From positions 18,277-82,276 of the forward strand of contig NZ_JAAVLW010000014.1 in the NCBI RefSeq assembly GCF_013114835.1: a DNA stretch of 64,000 nt, given 5' to 3'. This document shows, in pieces, positions 16,565 through 24,531 of the stretch. The first letter of the stretch is position 1, and the number at the start of each line of letters is the position of its first letter. The DNA is from Bradyrhizobium archetypum. Lineage in GTDB: Bacteria > Pseudomonadota > Alphaproteobacteria > Rhizobiales > Xanthobacteraceae. The notes under the pieces are model-generated. The model did no database searches. It saw only the letters and a program-made list of their open reading frames with translations, and was not told the DNA's origin. The position numbers were made by a program, and so were the translations under genes.

Positions 16565-17377
16565 ATGGTCGCGGGGGTAAAGAAAAAAAGTGACTCGCCG
16601 AGTCGATATAGAAAGCCGAACGCGCTGAAACACGGGGGCTTCTCCCGTATGGAGCTGTTTCCTTGGGAGAATTCCGCAGAATTCGAAAAACTTCATCGTG
16701 ACCTGATCGATCAGTACCAGCCGCGAGGGCCACTTCAAGAGGACTGCATTCAATCAGTCGCTTCCTTCATGTGGCGCAAACGGCGAATCCGAGACAAGCG
16801 GCGCTTTGACACTCAAGCGGCCCTCGAGCGTGTCGAAAATGCGGTCCTGTGGGATCAGCCGCCACCGCTCATGGACAAGAATCAGGAAATAACGATGTAC
16901 CGGTTGACAAATGGGTCGTCTGAATTGCGGCCGCACGCGCTCGACGATTATCAGCGCCTCATGGCCTTCAGTTGTGCTCTTTACCGCGATCGGAGCAAGT
17001 CTAGCGTATCCATGATCGTCGACTTCCTGCCGAAGGAATTTAAAGAACACCTCAAGGAAAAGGTGCCTGGCGATGCCTACGAAACTGCCACGCAGTGGAT
17101 CGTCGCGCTGAAGGAGGAAGTAGATGGTGTGCTTTTGCCAATGGTGCGGAAGCGTCAGCCGAAATCGGATTGCTACGCCGAGACGGCCGCTAACTTCCTC
17201 ACCAACGAACGATTGATGGCCGATTTAGATATTGAAGAACGTTTCGATGCAGGCATCGACCGGGCACTAAAACGTCTGTTCAGCCTGAAAGCGGCCGAAC
17301 AGCTCGATAGACCTCGGGTTGTTGAATCGAAACCGCCTCCGCGTTTGCAGCAGACGCTGTCCGCGGAGGAACAGTAG
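16565..17377 (+). CDS. hypothetical protein with Arg/Lys-rich N terminus
   Basis: A 270-residue soluble protein starting MVAGVKKKSDSPSRYRKPNA. The segment LKHGGFSRMELFPWENSAEFEKLHRDLIDQYQPRGPLQEDC (read here as LKHGGFSRMELFPWE then FEKLHRDLI) is distinctive. The N-terminal KPNALKHGGFS resembles the start of small phage and island proteins that precede terminase-like genes. No catalytic motif is visible. Similar proteins recur in Bradyrhizobium accessory DNA. Role unknown. A run of short, gene-free sequence (16291-16564) precedes it and holds no signal I can name. It closes the accessory region. Confidence 0.6.
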   Translation: MVAGVKKKSDSPSRYRKPNALKHGGFSRMELFPWENSAEFEKLHRDLIDQYQPRGPLQEDCIQSVASFMWRKRRIRDKRRFDTQAALERVENAVLWDQPPPLMDKNQEITMYRLTNGSSELRPHALDDYQRLMAFSCALYRDRSKSSVSMIVDFLPKEFKEHLKEKVPGDAYETATQWIVALKEEVDGVLLPMVRKRQPKSDCYAETAANFLTNERLMADLDIEERFDAGIDRALKRLFSLKAAEQLDRPRVVESKPPPRLQQTLSAEEQ

Positions 17378-17523
17378 CTGGAGGTGTTTTAATACCATAG
17401 AACCTTCATCATGACGGTTGAAGAAATCGGCGATGCAAGATATGCGAGCAAAATCACAAGATGAAATGTGTAAGTTATTGAAAACATAAGGAGGTATTGT
17501 CCAGTCGCCTCTTGATAAATCGC

Positions 17524-18750
17524 TCAGGTGCGCTCGTCCGCAATCACCTTGCCGTCGTTAGGTAACGAACCTGCAGTGACCAATTCGACATTGCCGCCGA
17601 GCTTCGTCACCGCGCGCAGCGTTGCCGCGAGTTCGCCCTGTAGCGTCCCGCCAGCCAATGCCGACTCCGCCTTCAGCGTCATCACATCTGTCTCGCCGGA
17701 CCGCGTGACCACGAGGCGGAGCCGTCCGAGTTCGGGATGGCGCTTGCCGATCTCGGCGATCTGCTCGGGCCGGACAAACATGCCCTTGATCTTGGTCGTC
17801 TGGTCAGCGCGGCCCATCCAGCCCTTGATGCGCATGTTGGTGCGCCCGCACGGGCTCGCCCCCGGGAGCGTTGCGCTGAGATCGCCGAGCGCAAGCCTGA
17901 TCCAGGGGTGATGCGGATCGAGCGACGTGACGACGATCTCGCCGACATCGCCGGATGCCACCGGATCGCCGGTGCCGGGCCGCACGATCTCCATGATCAG
18001 ATCCTCGTTGACGACCATGCCTTCGCGCGCCGAGGTCTCAAACGCGACCAGGCCGAGATCGGCGGAGCCGAACGCCTGGTAGGCGTCGATGCCGCGCGAC
18101 TTGACTTCGTCCTGCAGCGATTTCGGAAAGGCCGCGCCGGAAACCAGCGCGCGCTTGATCGAGGAAAGGTCGCGGCCTGCGCTTGCGGCCGCATCAAGCA
18201 GGATCTTGAGGAAATCGGGCGTGCCACTATAGCCGATCGGACGATAGGCCTCGATCAGCTCGAACTGCTGCTCGGTATTACCGGGGCCGGCCGGGATGAC
18301 CGCGCAGCCCAGTGCCCGCGCCGAGGCGTCGAAGATGAAGCCGCCGGGCGTCAGATGATAGCTGAAGGTGTTGAGCACGACGTCGCCGGGCCGGAAGCCG
18401 GCCGCGAACAGCGCCCGTGCGCCCCGCCAGGGGTCGGCGTGAACCGGCTCGGGCTCGAAGATCGGGCCGGGCGAGGTGAACAGCCGTCCGAACGATCCAG
18501 GCGGCCCCGCCACGAAGCCGCCGAAGGGCGGTGCGGCCTTGTGCAGGGCAGGGAGTTCCGACTTGCGTAGCACCGGCAGGCGCGCCAGCGCGGCACGGCT
18601 GGTCACGGAACCGGGATCGATGCCCTTCAGCCGCTCGGCATAGGCCGGTGCGGCCAGCGCCTTGCGCAGCACGTCCGGCAGGCGTGAAAACAGCTCCGCC
18701 TCGCGTTTGGCCGGCTCGCGGGTTTCAAGGGCATCGTAGTGATCGGTCAT
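17524..18750 (-). CDS. phenylacetate-CoA ligase-like (PaaK-type) adenylating enzyme
   Basis: A 408-residue member of the ANL (AMP-binding) superfamily, closest in style to PaaK: it begins with a degenerate PaaK N terminus (YDALETREPAKREAELFSRL). The body has TSPGPIFEPEPVHAD, LVSGAAFPKSLQ, the YQAFGSADLG motif (the A5-like adenine site) and GRADQTTKIKGMFVRP, the hinge region where PaaK has its conserved Lys. Such enzymes activate aryl or other acids to CoA thioesters using ATP. The classical Ser/Thr/Gly-rich phosphate loop is not evident at its usual place (LFTSPGPIF instead), which also occurs in PaaK. It is divergent from the AGE-family gene. The substrate is unknown. Confidence 0.78.
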   Translation of the reverse strand: MTDHYDALETREPAKREAELFSRLPDVLRKALAAPAYAERLKGIDPGSVTSRAALARLPVLRKSELPALHKAAPPFGGFVAGPPGSFGRLFTSPGPIFEPEPVHADPWRGARALFAAGFRPGDVVLNTFSYHLTPGGFIFDASARALGCAVIPAGPGNTEQQFELIEAYRPIGYSGTPDFLKILLDAAASAGRDLSSIKRALVSGAAFPKSLQDEVKSRGIDAYQAFGSADLGLVAFETSAREGMVVNEDLIMEIVRPGTGDPVASGDVGEIVVTSLDPHHPWIRLALGDLSATLPGASPCGRTNMRIKGWMGRADQTTKIKGMFVRPEQIAEIGKRHPELGRLRLVVTRSGETDVMTLKAESALAGGTLQGELAATLRAVTKLGGNVELVTAGSLPNDGKVIADERT

Positions 18751-18845
18751 GACTGAGGATTCCGCAACAAGGGGCCGATTGCGTGCCGCCGTCGCCGTGC
18801 TATCAGACGGCGGCTACCGGTATTGCTCGTGTTCTAGGGGGCGCA

Positions 18846-20006
18846 ATGGCTGAAGGACATACCGCTGCGGCAGAAGATGGCGCGGTTTCGGCCGATATCG
18901 TTGCCAAGCTGAAGCTTCGCATTGTTGAGCACTGCTTGCCGCTGTGGTCGACCGAAGGCTGGGACGACAAGGCGGGCGGCTTTATCGATCGGCTTGGTCC
19001 GGATGGCCGCGCCGATGCGATGGCGCCGCGCCGGGTCTTCGTGCAGGCCCGTCAGATCTATTGCTACGCCAAGGCCGCGCAGATGGGCTGGTATCTCGAG
19101 GGCCGCGCGATCGCGCTCAAGGGGCTTGAGCATCTTCTGGCGAAGGCAAAGGCTCCCGACGGCAGACCGGGCTTTGTCCACACGCTGGCGCCTGACGGCG
19201 CCACGCTGGACCCGCTGCGCGATTCCTACGACCACGCCTTTATCCTGCTCGCCCTTGCTGCCGTTTACGGTCTTGATCGCGATGCGCAGATCCGCACCGA
19301 GATCGACGCATTGTGCCACTTTGTCGAGACGCAACTGCGCTCGCCACATGGTGGGGTCCACGAAGGATTGCCGATTTCGCTGCCGCGCCGGCAGAACCCG
19401 CAGATGCATCTGTTCGAGGCGATGATTGCCGCGTTCGACGCAACACATGATCTTGTGTTCCAGAACCGGGCCGGCAACTTCTTCAGCCTGTTTCTGGCCA
19501 ACCTCTACGACAAGCCGCGACAGGTGCTGGGCGAATATTTCGAGGAAGACTGGTCGAAGATCGAGCCTATCTGCGTCGAACCGGGGCACCAGGCGGAGTG
19601 GGCATGGCTGCTCAGAGGCTTTGAGCGCATCACCGGTTGCCCCACGGGGCGCTACCGCGGCGAATTGCTGGCAACCGCGCTGCGCTATCGCGATGCCGCG
19701 ACGGGATGCCTGATCGACGAGGGTGACGCCAACGGCAATATCCGGCGGCACACGCGCCGGCTGTGGCCGCAGACCGAAATTGCAAAAGCGTGGATCGCGC
19801 AGGCCGAGTCGGGCGAGGCGGGGGCTGCGGATGAAGCGCGCGCGGCGTTGGCGCGGCTTGAACGGCATTACCTCAGCCACCCCGTGGCAGGCGGCTGGTA
19901 CGACCAGTTCGACCGCGAGGGCAACTCGCTGGTCGCTACCATTCCTGCGTCTTCGTTCTATCATGTTCTCTGCGCAGTCACGGAAGCGGAGCAGGTGCTC
20001 GCTTAG
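18846..20006 (+). CDS. AGE-family sugar epimerase/isomerase
   Basis: A 386-residue (alpha/alpha)6-barrel protein of the N-acylglucosamine 2-epimerase family, which includes mannose isomerases and GlcNAc 2-epimerases. The family hallmarks are RQIYCYAKAAQMGW, SYDHAFILLALAA, NPQMHLFEAMIAAFDAT and EPGHQAEWAWLLRGFE, holding the active-site Arg and His residues. I start at ATG 18846 (MAEGHTAAAEDG); the longer upstream frame has no protein character. It is convergent with livF. Interconversion of mannose and fructose, or of an acylated hexosamine, would feed the GDP-mannose pathway used by gmd, but that link is only inferred from co-location in the window. Confidence 0.85.
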   Translation: MAEGHTAAAEDGAVSADIVAKLKLRIVEHCLPLWSTEGWDDKAGGFIDRLGPDGRADAMAPRRVFVQARQIYCYAKAAQMGWYLEGRAIALKGLEHLLAKAKAPDGRPGFVHTLAPDGATLDPLRDSYDHAFILLALAAVYGLDRDAQIRTEIDALCHFVETQLRSPHGGVHEGLPISLPRRQNPQMHLFEAMIAAFDATHDLVFQNRAGNFFSLFLANLYDKPRQVLGEYFEEDWSKIEPICVEPGHQAEWAWLLRGFERITGCPTGRYRGELLATALRYRDAATGCLIDEGDANGNIRRHTRRLWPQTEIAKAWIAQAESGEAGAADEARAALARLERHYLSHPVAGGWYDQFDREGNSLVATIPASSFYHVLCAVTEAEQVLA

Positions 20007-20023
20007 AGCCAGATGGATGGCGC

Positions 20024-20863
20024 TCACAGCCACCGCTTTCGTCGCTTGAAGCTTTTCAGGTTCTTGAAGCTCTTGCGCTGGTCACCGGCACCGCCGAGGT
20101 AGAATTCCTTGACGTCCTCATTGTCGCGCAATTCGTCGGCCGTGCCGTCGAGCACCACCTTGCCCTGTTCCATGATGTAGCCATGGCTCGCGACCGACAG
20201 CGCCGCGCGCGCGTTCTGCTCCACTAGCAGGATGGTGACGCCGAGGTCGCGGTTGATTTCCTTGATGATGGAGAAGACTTCCTTGACCAGCAGCGGCGAC
20301 AGGCCCATCGACGGCTCGTCCATCAGGATCATCTTAGGCCGCGCCATCAGCGCTCGGCCGATCGCCAGCATCTGCTGTTCGCCGCCGGAGAGATAGCCGG
20401 CAAGCCCGGTGCGCTCCTTCAGACGCGGGAAATATCTGAACACCATGTCGATATCGTCGGTGATCTCATTGTCGGTGCGGGTGAAGGCGCCGAGCTTCAA
20501 GTTTTCGATCGACGTCATGTCGGCGATGATGCGGCGTCCCTCCATCACCTGGAAAATGCCGCGGCGGACGATTCTGTCGGGATCGATGCCGTTGATGCGC
20601 TCGCCGTCGAACAGGATCTCGCCGCGAATGACTTCACCGTCCTCGGTCTTGAGCAGGCCGGAAATCGCTTTCAATGTCGTCGATTTGCCGGCGCCGTTGG
20701 CGCCGAGCAGCGCCACGATCGCGCCCTTCGGCACCTCGAGGCTTAAGCCCCGCAACACCAGGATGACCTTGTCATAGACTACCTCGATGTTGCGCACGCT
20801 GAGCAGCGGAGCGGCTTGCGCGGTCGTCTTCGCAGGGCGGTTGAGTTCGGTTGCTTCAGTCAT
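20024..20863 (-). CDS. livF: branched-chain amino acid/aromatic-type ABC transporter ATPase LivF
   Basis: A 279-residue ATPase of the LivF type, the second nucleotide-binding subunit of a HAAT-family importer at the inner membrane. Walker A is GANGAGKST, the Q-loop region is RGIFQVMEGR, the signature is LSGGEQQML and Walker B is MILMDEPS, followed by LLVEQNARAAL, which is the LivF hallmark. I start at ATG 20863 (MTEATELNR). ATG 20872 would add three residues, and the frame can extend to 20938 but that part has no family character. It is the last gene of the cluster, about 210 bases after livK, with an intergenic palindrome between. A basic tail (SFKNLKSFKRRKRWL) ends the protein, which is unusual for LivF. 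Confidence 0.9.
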   Translation of the reverse strand: MTEATELNRPAKTTAQAAPLLSVRNIEVVYDKVILVLRGLSLEVPKGAIVALLGANGAGKSTTLKAISGLLKTEDGEVIRGEILFDGERINGIDPDRIVRRGIFQVMEGRRIIADMTSIENLKLGAFTRTDNEITDDIDMVFRYFPRLKERTGLAGYLSGGEQQMLAIGRALMARPKMILMDEPSMGLSPLLVKEVFSIIKEINRDLGVTILLVEQNARAALSVASHGYIMEQGKVVLDGTADELRDNEDVKEFYLGGAGDQRKSFKNLKSFKRRKRWL

Positions 20864-20915
20864 GTTCTTCATCCTGGCGTTAGTAGTGGAGCGCGCTTTC
20901 ACTCCACCCATCGCC

Positions 20916-21035
20916 GTCATCACCCGCCTTGTGCGCAATTGCGCACTGAAGCGGGTGATCCAGCATTCCAGAGCCGCCTGCGATCGACCGAGGTGGCTGC
21001 GGCGTACTGGATCCCCCGCTTTCGCGGAGGATGAC
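20916..21035. repeat. dispersed intergenic palindromic repeat
   Basis: Begins GTCATCACCCGCC and ends GGAGGATGAC, with an inner inverted core around GCGCAATTGCGC. It belongs to a loosely conserved family of about 90-130 bases seen at six places in the window, always between genes and always opening GTCAT and closing ATGAC-like. Between livK and livF it could form a long stem in the mRNA and set the ratio of the subunits. Confidence 0.7.
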
Positions 21036-21071
21036 AGTTGAGTGGGAGGCGTCTACTGCCGCCTCCTGACC

Positions 21072-22358
21072 TCACCAACCCAGCCAGTCGGGCTTGCGCG
21101 GCAGGTCGATCGTCTTCACCTTCTCCATCTTGATGGCGCCGTTCTTGACGAGATCGCTAAGCGGGGCGTCGGTCGCGCCGGCAACCTTCATGCGATAGAG
21201 ATCGACCTTCAGCGTGCCGCGGTGATCCGTTTCGGTGAAGGTGGAGGGATTGCAGATGCCTTCGCCGCCGGCCGGCACCCAGTCCTTCTTCTGGTAGAAG
21301 CCCTTCTTGACGTTCTCGCCGGTAGCGCCGCCGTTCTTGGCCGCCCACTCGACCGCTTCCTTCATGTAGAGCGCGGTGCAGACGCCGGCGAGGTAGTGCA
21401 CGGGACGATAGGCGGTACCGGCCGCGTCCGACATCTTCGAGATCTCCGTGAACGTTTTCATGCCGGGCGCGTTGCCGCCCCAGGCGATCGCGGTGCGCAG
21501 CGGAAACACCACGCCGTCGGCGGCAGTACCGGCAGCCTTGGCGGCGTTCTCATCCATGCCCCAGACGTTACCGAGAAACTGAACGTCGACGCCGGCTGCC
21601 TTGCAGGCGTTGAGCACGGAGATATTGGAGCCCGCGGTGTTGCCGAGATAGGCGTAATTGGCGCCCGAACTCTTCAGCGTCAGGCATTGCGCGCTGTAGT
21701 CGCCGGGCGTCAACGCGAACACGATCGGCGGCAGCACTTCGAACCCGAGGTCGGTGGCAATCGCTTCACCTGCCGCCTTCGGAGCGTTGGGATAGGGGTG
21801 GTTGGCGCCCATGTGGACGTATTTCGGCTTGCCGGACTTGCCCTTGGCCTTCCAGTCCTCGGCGGCCCAGGTCAGCATGCCGCGAAGCGCGTCCGAATAG
21901 CTCGGGCCATAGAAGAAGTTATAGGGCGCGGGCTTGGCTTTGCCGCCGGCGCCGGTCGGATCGGAGAGTGCTGCGGCATAGGAGGCCGAGATGTCGGGGA
22001 TCTTGTCCTGAGCCAAGAAGCCCGTCAGTGCCTCGGTGTCGGCGGTGCCCCAGCCGAGAATGGCAGCGACCTTGTCGGCGCCAGACCATTTCTTGTACTG
22101 GGCGATGGCACGCGGCACCTGGTAGCCGTAATCGACGGTGTCGACATTGACCTTCGCGCCGTTGATACCGCCGCTTTTGTTGATCCACGCATAGGTATCC
22201 GCGACACCCTGTCCGAACGGCGTTCCAACGTCCGAGGTCGGTCCCGAATAGTCGGCGAGATGCCCCAAGGAGATCGGCGCCTGGGCCGATGCCGCGGTAG
22301 AACCCAACAGCAAAGCGAGCGAGGCTGTGCTCAACAGTGTCTTCATCGTCATGGACAT
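21072..22358 (-). CDS. livK: HAAT-family ABC transporter substrate-binding protein
   Basis: A 428-residue periplasmic binding protein of the branched-chain amino acid (Peripla_BP_6) family. It has a Sec signal peptide (MKTLLSTASLALLLGSTAASA) and a mature start at QAPISLGHLADYSG. The middle has VAAILGWGTADTEAL and the late GVVFPLRTAIAWG, as in the family members associated with aromatic or fatty acids rather than amino acids. GGAGG lies six bases before ATG 22358, which supports that start. At 428 residues it is longer than E. coli LivK. It lies downstream of livM in the same operon. The ligand cannot be read from sequence; the acyl-CoA ligase in the operon argues for an organic acid. Confidence 0.88.
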   Translation of the reverse strand: MSMTMKTLLSTASLALLLGSTAASAQAPISLGHLADYSGPTSDVGTPFGQGVADTYAWINKSGGINGAKVNVDTVDYGYQVPRAIAQYKKWSGADKVAAILGWGTADTEALTGFLAQDKIPDISASYAAALSDPTGAGGKAKPAPYNFFYGPSYSDALRGMLTWAAEDWKAKGKSGKPKYVHMGANHPYPNAPKAAGEAIATDLGFEVLPPIVFALTPGDYSAQCLTLKSSGANYAYLGNTAGSNISVLNACKAAGVDVQFLGNVWGMDENAAKAAGTAADGVVFPLRTAIAWGGNAPGMKTFTEISKMSDAAGTAYRPVHYLAGVCTALYMKEAVEWAAKNGGATGENVKKGFYQKKDWVPAGGEGICNPSTFTETDHRGTLKVDLYRMKVAGATDAPLSDLVKNGAIKMEKVKTIDLPRKPDWLGW

Positions 22359-22410
22359 AGTCCTCCCGGTTACTTCTCGAGGTCTTCTCGTTGTCCGTCC
22401 CGTTCCGACC

Positions 22411-23484
22411 TCAATGCGAGAACGGGTAGAGTTTCCAGTATGCCTTGATCTGCCGCCATCGATGCGCGAGTCCGTCCGGCTCGAACACCAGAAAGACGAT
22501 GATGATCACGCCGATGGCCATCTCGCGCAAGAAAGCGATGTTATTCTTTAGTCCGAGAAATTGATCGATCGGGCTGTCGCGCAGCGCGACGCTGAGCCAT
22601 TCCATCGATTCCGGCAGCAGCACCATAAACGCGGTGCCCATCAGCGTGCCCATGATCGAGCCGAGCCCGCCGATGATGATCATGGCCAGGAAGATGATCG
22701 AACGGTCGATGCCAAAACCCTCGTTGGAAACTACCTGATTGTAATGCGCATAGAGCGCACCGCCGACCCCGGCAAAGAAGGCGGCAAGCCCGAACGACAG
22801 TGTCCGGTATTTTGTCAGGTTGATGCCCATGATCTCGGCGGACAGATAATGGTCGCGCACGGCGACCAATGCGCGTCCGTCACGCGAACGGATCAGGTTG
22901 GTGACCAGGAGATAGCAGACGATCACGTAAGCCAGCACGACATAGAAGTATTGCCTGTCGCCACGCAGCGTGTAGCCGAAGAGCGAGAACGGCTCGGCGC
23001 TGGCGGGAACGCTGCCGCCGGTAAACCATTCGGCGCGCGCAAAGAAATCAAGCAGGATGTATTGCGCCGCCAGCGTGGCGATCGCCAGATAAAGCCCCTT
23101 CAGCCGCGCGGCGGGCAGGCCGAAGATCAGGCCGACCGCGGCAGTGACCACACCCGCGAGCGGAATGCAGAAGAACACGGGGATGCTGAACTGGTTTGAG
23201 AGATAGGCCGAGGTAAAGGCGCCGAAGCCGAAGAACGCGGCGTGGCCAATCGAGATCTGACCGGTGAAACCGACGACGATGTTGAGGCCGATGGCCGCAA
23301 TGGCGAAGATACCGATCTGGATCAACAGACTAAGGACGTAGGCGCTGACGACATACGGCGCAAAGCAGACCAGCACGATGCCCGCGATCATCGCATTGCG
23401 GCTGGTCGGGGTCGGAAACACGGTGGTATCCGCCGCGTAGGTGGTGCGGAAATCGCCGGCGGGGATGAGGGTCTGGCCTGCCAT
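22411..23484 (-). CDS. livM: HAAT-family ABC transporter permease LivM
   Basis: A 357-residue inner-membrane permease with about nine hydrophobic segments. The LivM hallmarks are present: GLNIVVGFTGQISIGHAAFFGFGAFTSAYL, read as GLNIVVGFTGQ and SIGHAAFFG, then GRALVAVRDHYLSAEIMGIN, and FFAGVGGALYAHY. I begin it at ATG 23484 (MAGQTLIPAGDF), five bases after the livH stop; a longer frame continues antisense through livH and is not real. The N-terminal 25 residues are a polar extension. It pairs with LivH to form the channel. Confidence 0.9.
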   Translation of the reverse strand: MAGQTLIPAGDFRTTYAADTTVFPTPTSRNAMIAGIVLVCFAPYVVSAYVLSLLIQIGIFAIAAIGLNIVVGFTGQISIGHAAFFGFGAFTSAYLSNQFSIPVFFCIPLAGVVTAAVGLIFGLPAARLKGLYLAIATLAAQYILLDFFARAEWFTGGSVPASAEPFSLFGYTLRGDRQYFYVVLAYVIVCYLLVTNLIRSRDGRALVAVRDHYLSAEIMGINLTKYRTLSFGLAAFFAGVGGALYAHYNQVVSNEGFGIDRSIIFLAMIIIGGLGSIMGTLMGTAFMVLLPESMEWLSVALRDSPIDQFLGLKNNIAFLREMAIGVIIIVFLVFEPDGLAHRWRQIKAYWKLYPFSH

Positions 23485-23489
23485 AATGT

Positions 23490-24383
23490 TTAGATCCGCT
23501 CGATATCTTTGGTGCCGAACAGGCCGTACGGCTTGATCATGAGAATGATGATAAGCGCGTAGAACGGCGCGATCTCGTAGAGATTGCCCCAGTGCAGATA
23601 TTCGCTGTCGAGAAAGTGCGCGACGTTTTCCAATAGGCCGATGATGATGCCGCCGAGCACCGCGCCGCCGACGCTGTCGAGGCCGCCCAGGATCGCCGCC
23701 GGAAACACCTTGACGCCATAGGCGGAGAGCCCGGCCGAGACGCCATTGACGACGGCCACGACGACACCCGCGACGGCGGAGACGGTCGCCGAGATCGCCC
23801 AGGCCATCGCGAACACGCTTTTCACTGATATGCCGAGCGACTGTGCGACCTGCTGGTTGAAGGCGGTGGCGCGCATCGCAAGGCCGTATTTGGAGAGGCG
23901 GAAGAACCACGCCATCCCGATCATCATCGCGACCGATACCGCAAGGCTCATCAGATAGACGGTCTGCACCTGCAGGCCAAGGAAATTGACGTTCTGCGTC
24001 TGGAAGATGCGCGGGAACGGCTGCAGGTTGACGCCGAACATCCACTTCATCAGCGCCGAAAACACCGTCGACAGCGCGATCGTCACCATGATCACGGAAA
24101 TGATCGGCTCGCCGATCATCGGGCGCAGGATGACGATCTGGATCGCGATGCCGAACAGGAACATGAACACCAACGTGATCGGCATGCCCAGATAGAACGG
24201 CACCTGATATTTGGTGAGCAGCCACCAGCAAACCCATGCTCCGATCAGCAGCAATTCGCCCTGCGCGAAGTTCACGACCTGCGTCGCCTTGTAGATCAGC
24301 ACGAACGACATCGCGACCACGCCATAAAGCGTGCCGACCACTAGGCCGTTGACGAGGAGCTGGATGAGGAGCTGGGTGTTCAT
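23490..24383 (-). CDS. livH: HAAT-family ABC transporter permease LivH
   Basis: A 297-residue permease starting MNTQLLIQLLVNGLVVGTLY, with the LivH signature YKATQVVNFAQGELLLIGAW and the later AVAGVVVAVVNGVSAGLSAYG and FPAAILGGLDSVGGAVLGG segments. There are eight or so membrane-spanning stretches. It lies between the acyl-CoA ligase gene (upstream, about 150 bases, carrying a dispersed palindrome) and livM (5 bases downstream). The subunit set of the cluster, with livG, livM, livK and livF, is complete. Confidence 0.92.
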   Translation of the reverse strand: MNTQLLIQLLVNGLVVGTLYGVVAMSFVLIYKATQVVNFAQGELLLIGAWVCWWLLTKYQVPFYLGMPITLVFMFLFGIAIQIVILRPMIGEPIISVIMVTIALSTVFSALMKWMFGVNLQPFPRIFQTQNVNFLGLQVQTVYLMSLAVSVAMMIGMAWFFRLSKYGLAMRATAFNQQVAQSLGISVKSVFAMAWAISATVSAVAGVVVAVVNGVSAGLSAYGVKVFPAAILGGLDSVGGAVLGGIIIGLLENVAHFLDSEYLHWGNLYEIAPFYALIIILMIKPYGLFGTKDIERI

Positions 24384-24407
24384 GCGAAGTCACCAGACGT
24401 GCAAGCT

Positions 24408-24496
24408 GTCATCGCCGGGCTTGACCCGGCGATCCATCGCCTGAAGAAGCACTTTTTCCGAAGCGGATGGATGCGCGGGTCAAGCCCGCGCATGAC
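24408..24496. repeat. dispersed intergenic palindromic repeat
   Basis: Two long arms, GTCATCGCCGGGCTTGACCC (24408-24427, continuing GGCGATCCATC) and the inverted copy ending GCGCGGGTCAAGCCCGCGC then ATGAC. They enclose a loop with GAAGAAGC. This is the most symmetric member of the six-copy family in the window and would form a strong stem in the mRNA between the ligase and livH genes. Confidence 0.85.
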
Positions 24497-24531
24497 GATC
24501 AGTTTTGAGGCGCCGCCGGCAAACTTCATCC

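Noticed and set aside
18834..20033. 399-residue frame antisense to the AGE-family gene
   Set aside because: Arg- and Ala-rich sequence with no domain; a mirror of G/C-rich codons. The + strand protein has clear family motifs.
21042..22448. 468-residue + strand frame through the binding-protein gene
   Set aside because: No motif, poor composition, entirely antisense to a well-supported livK.
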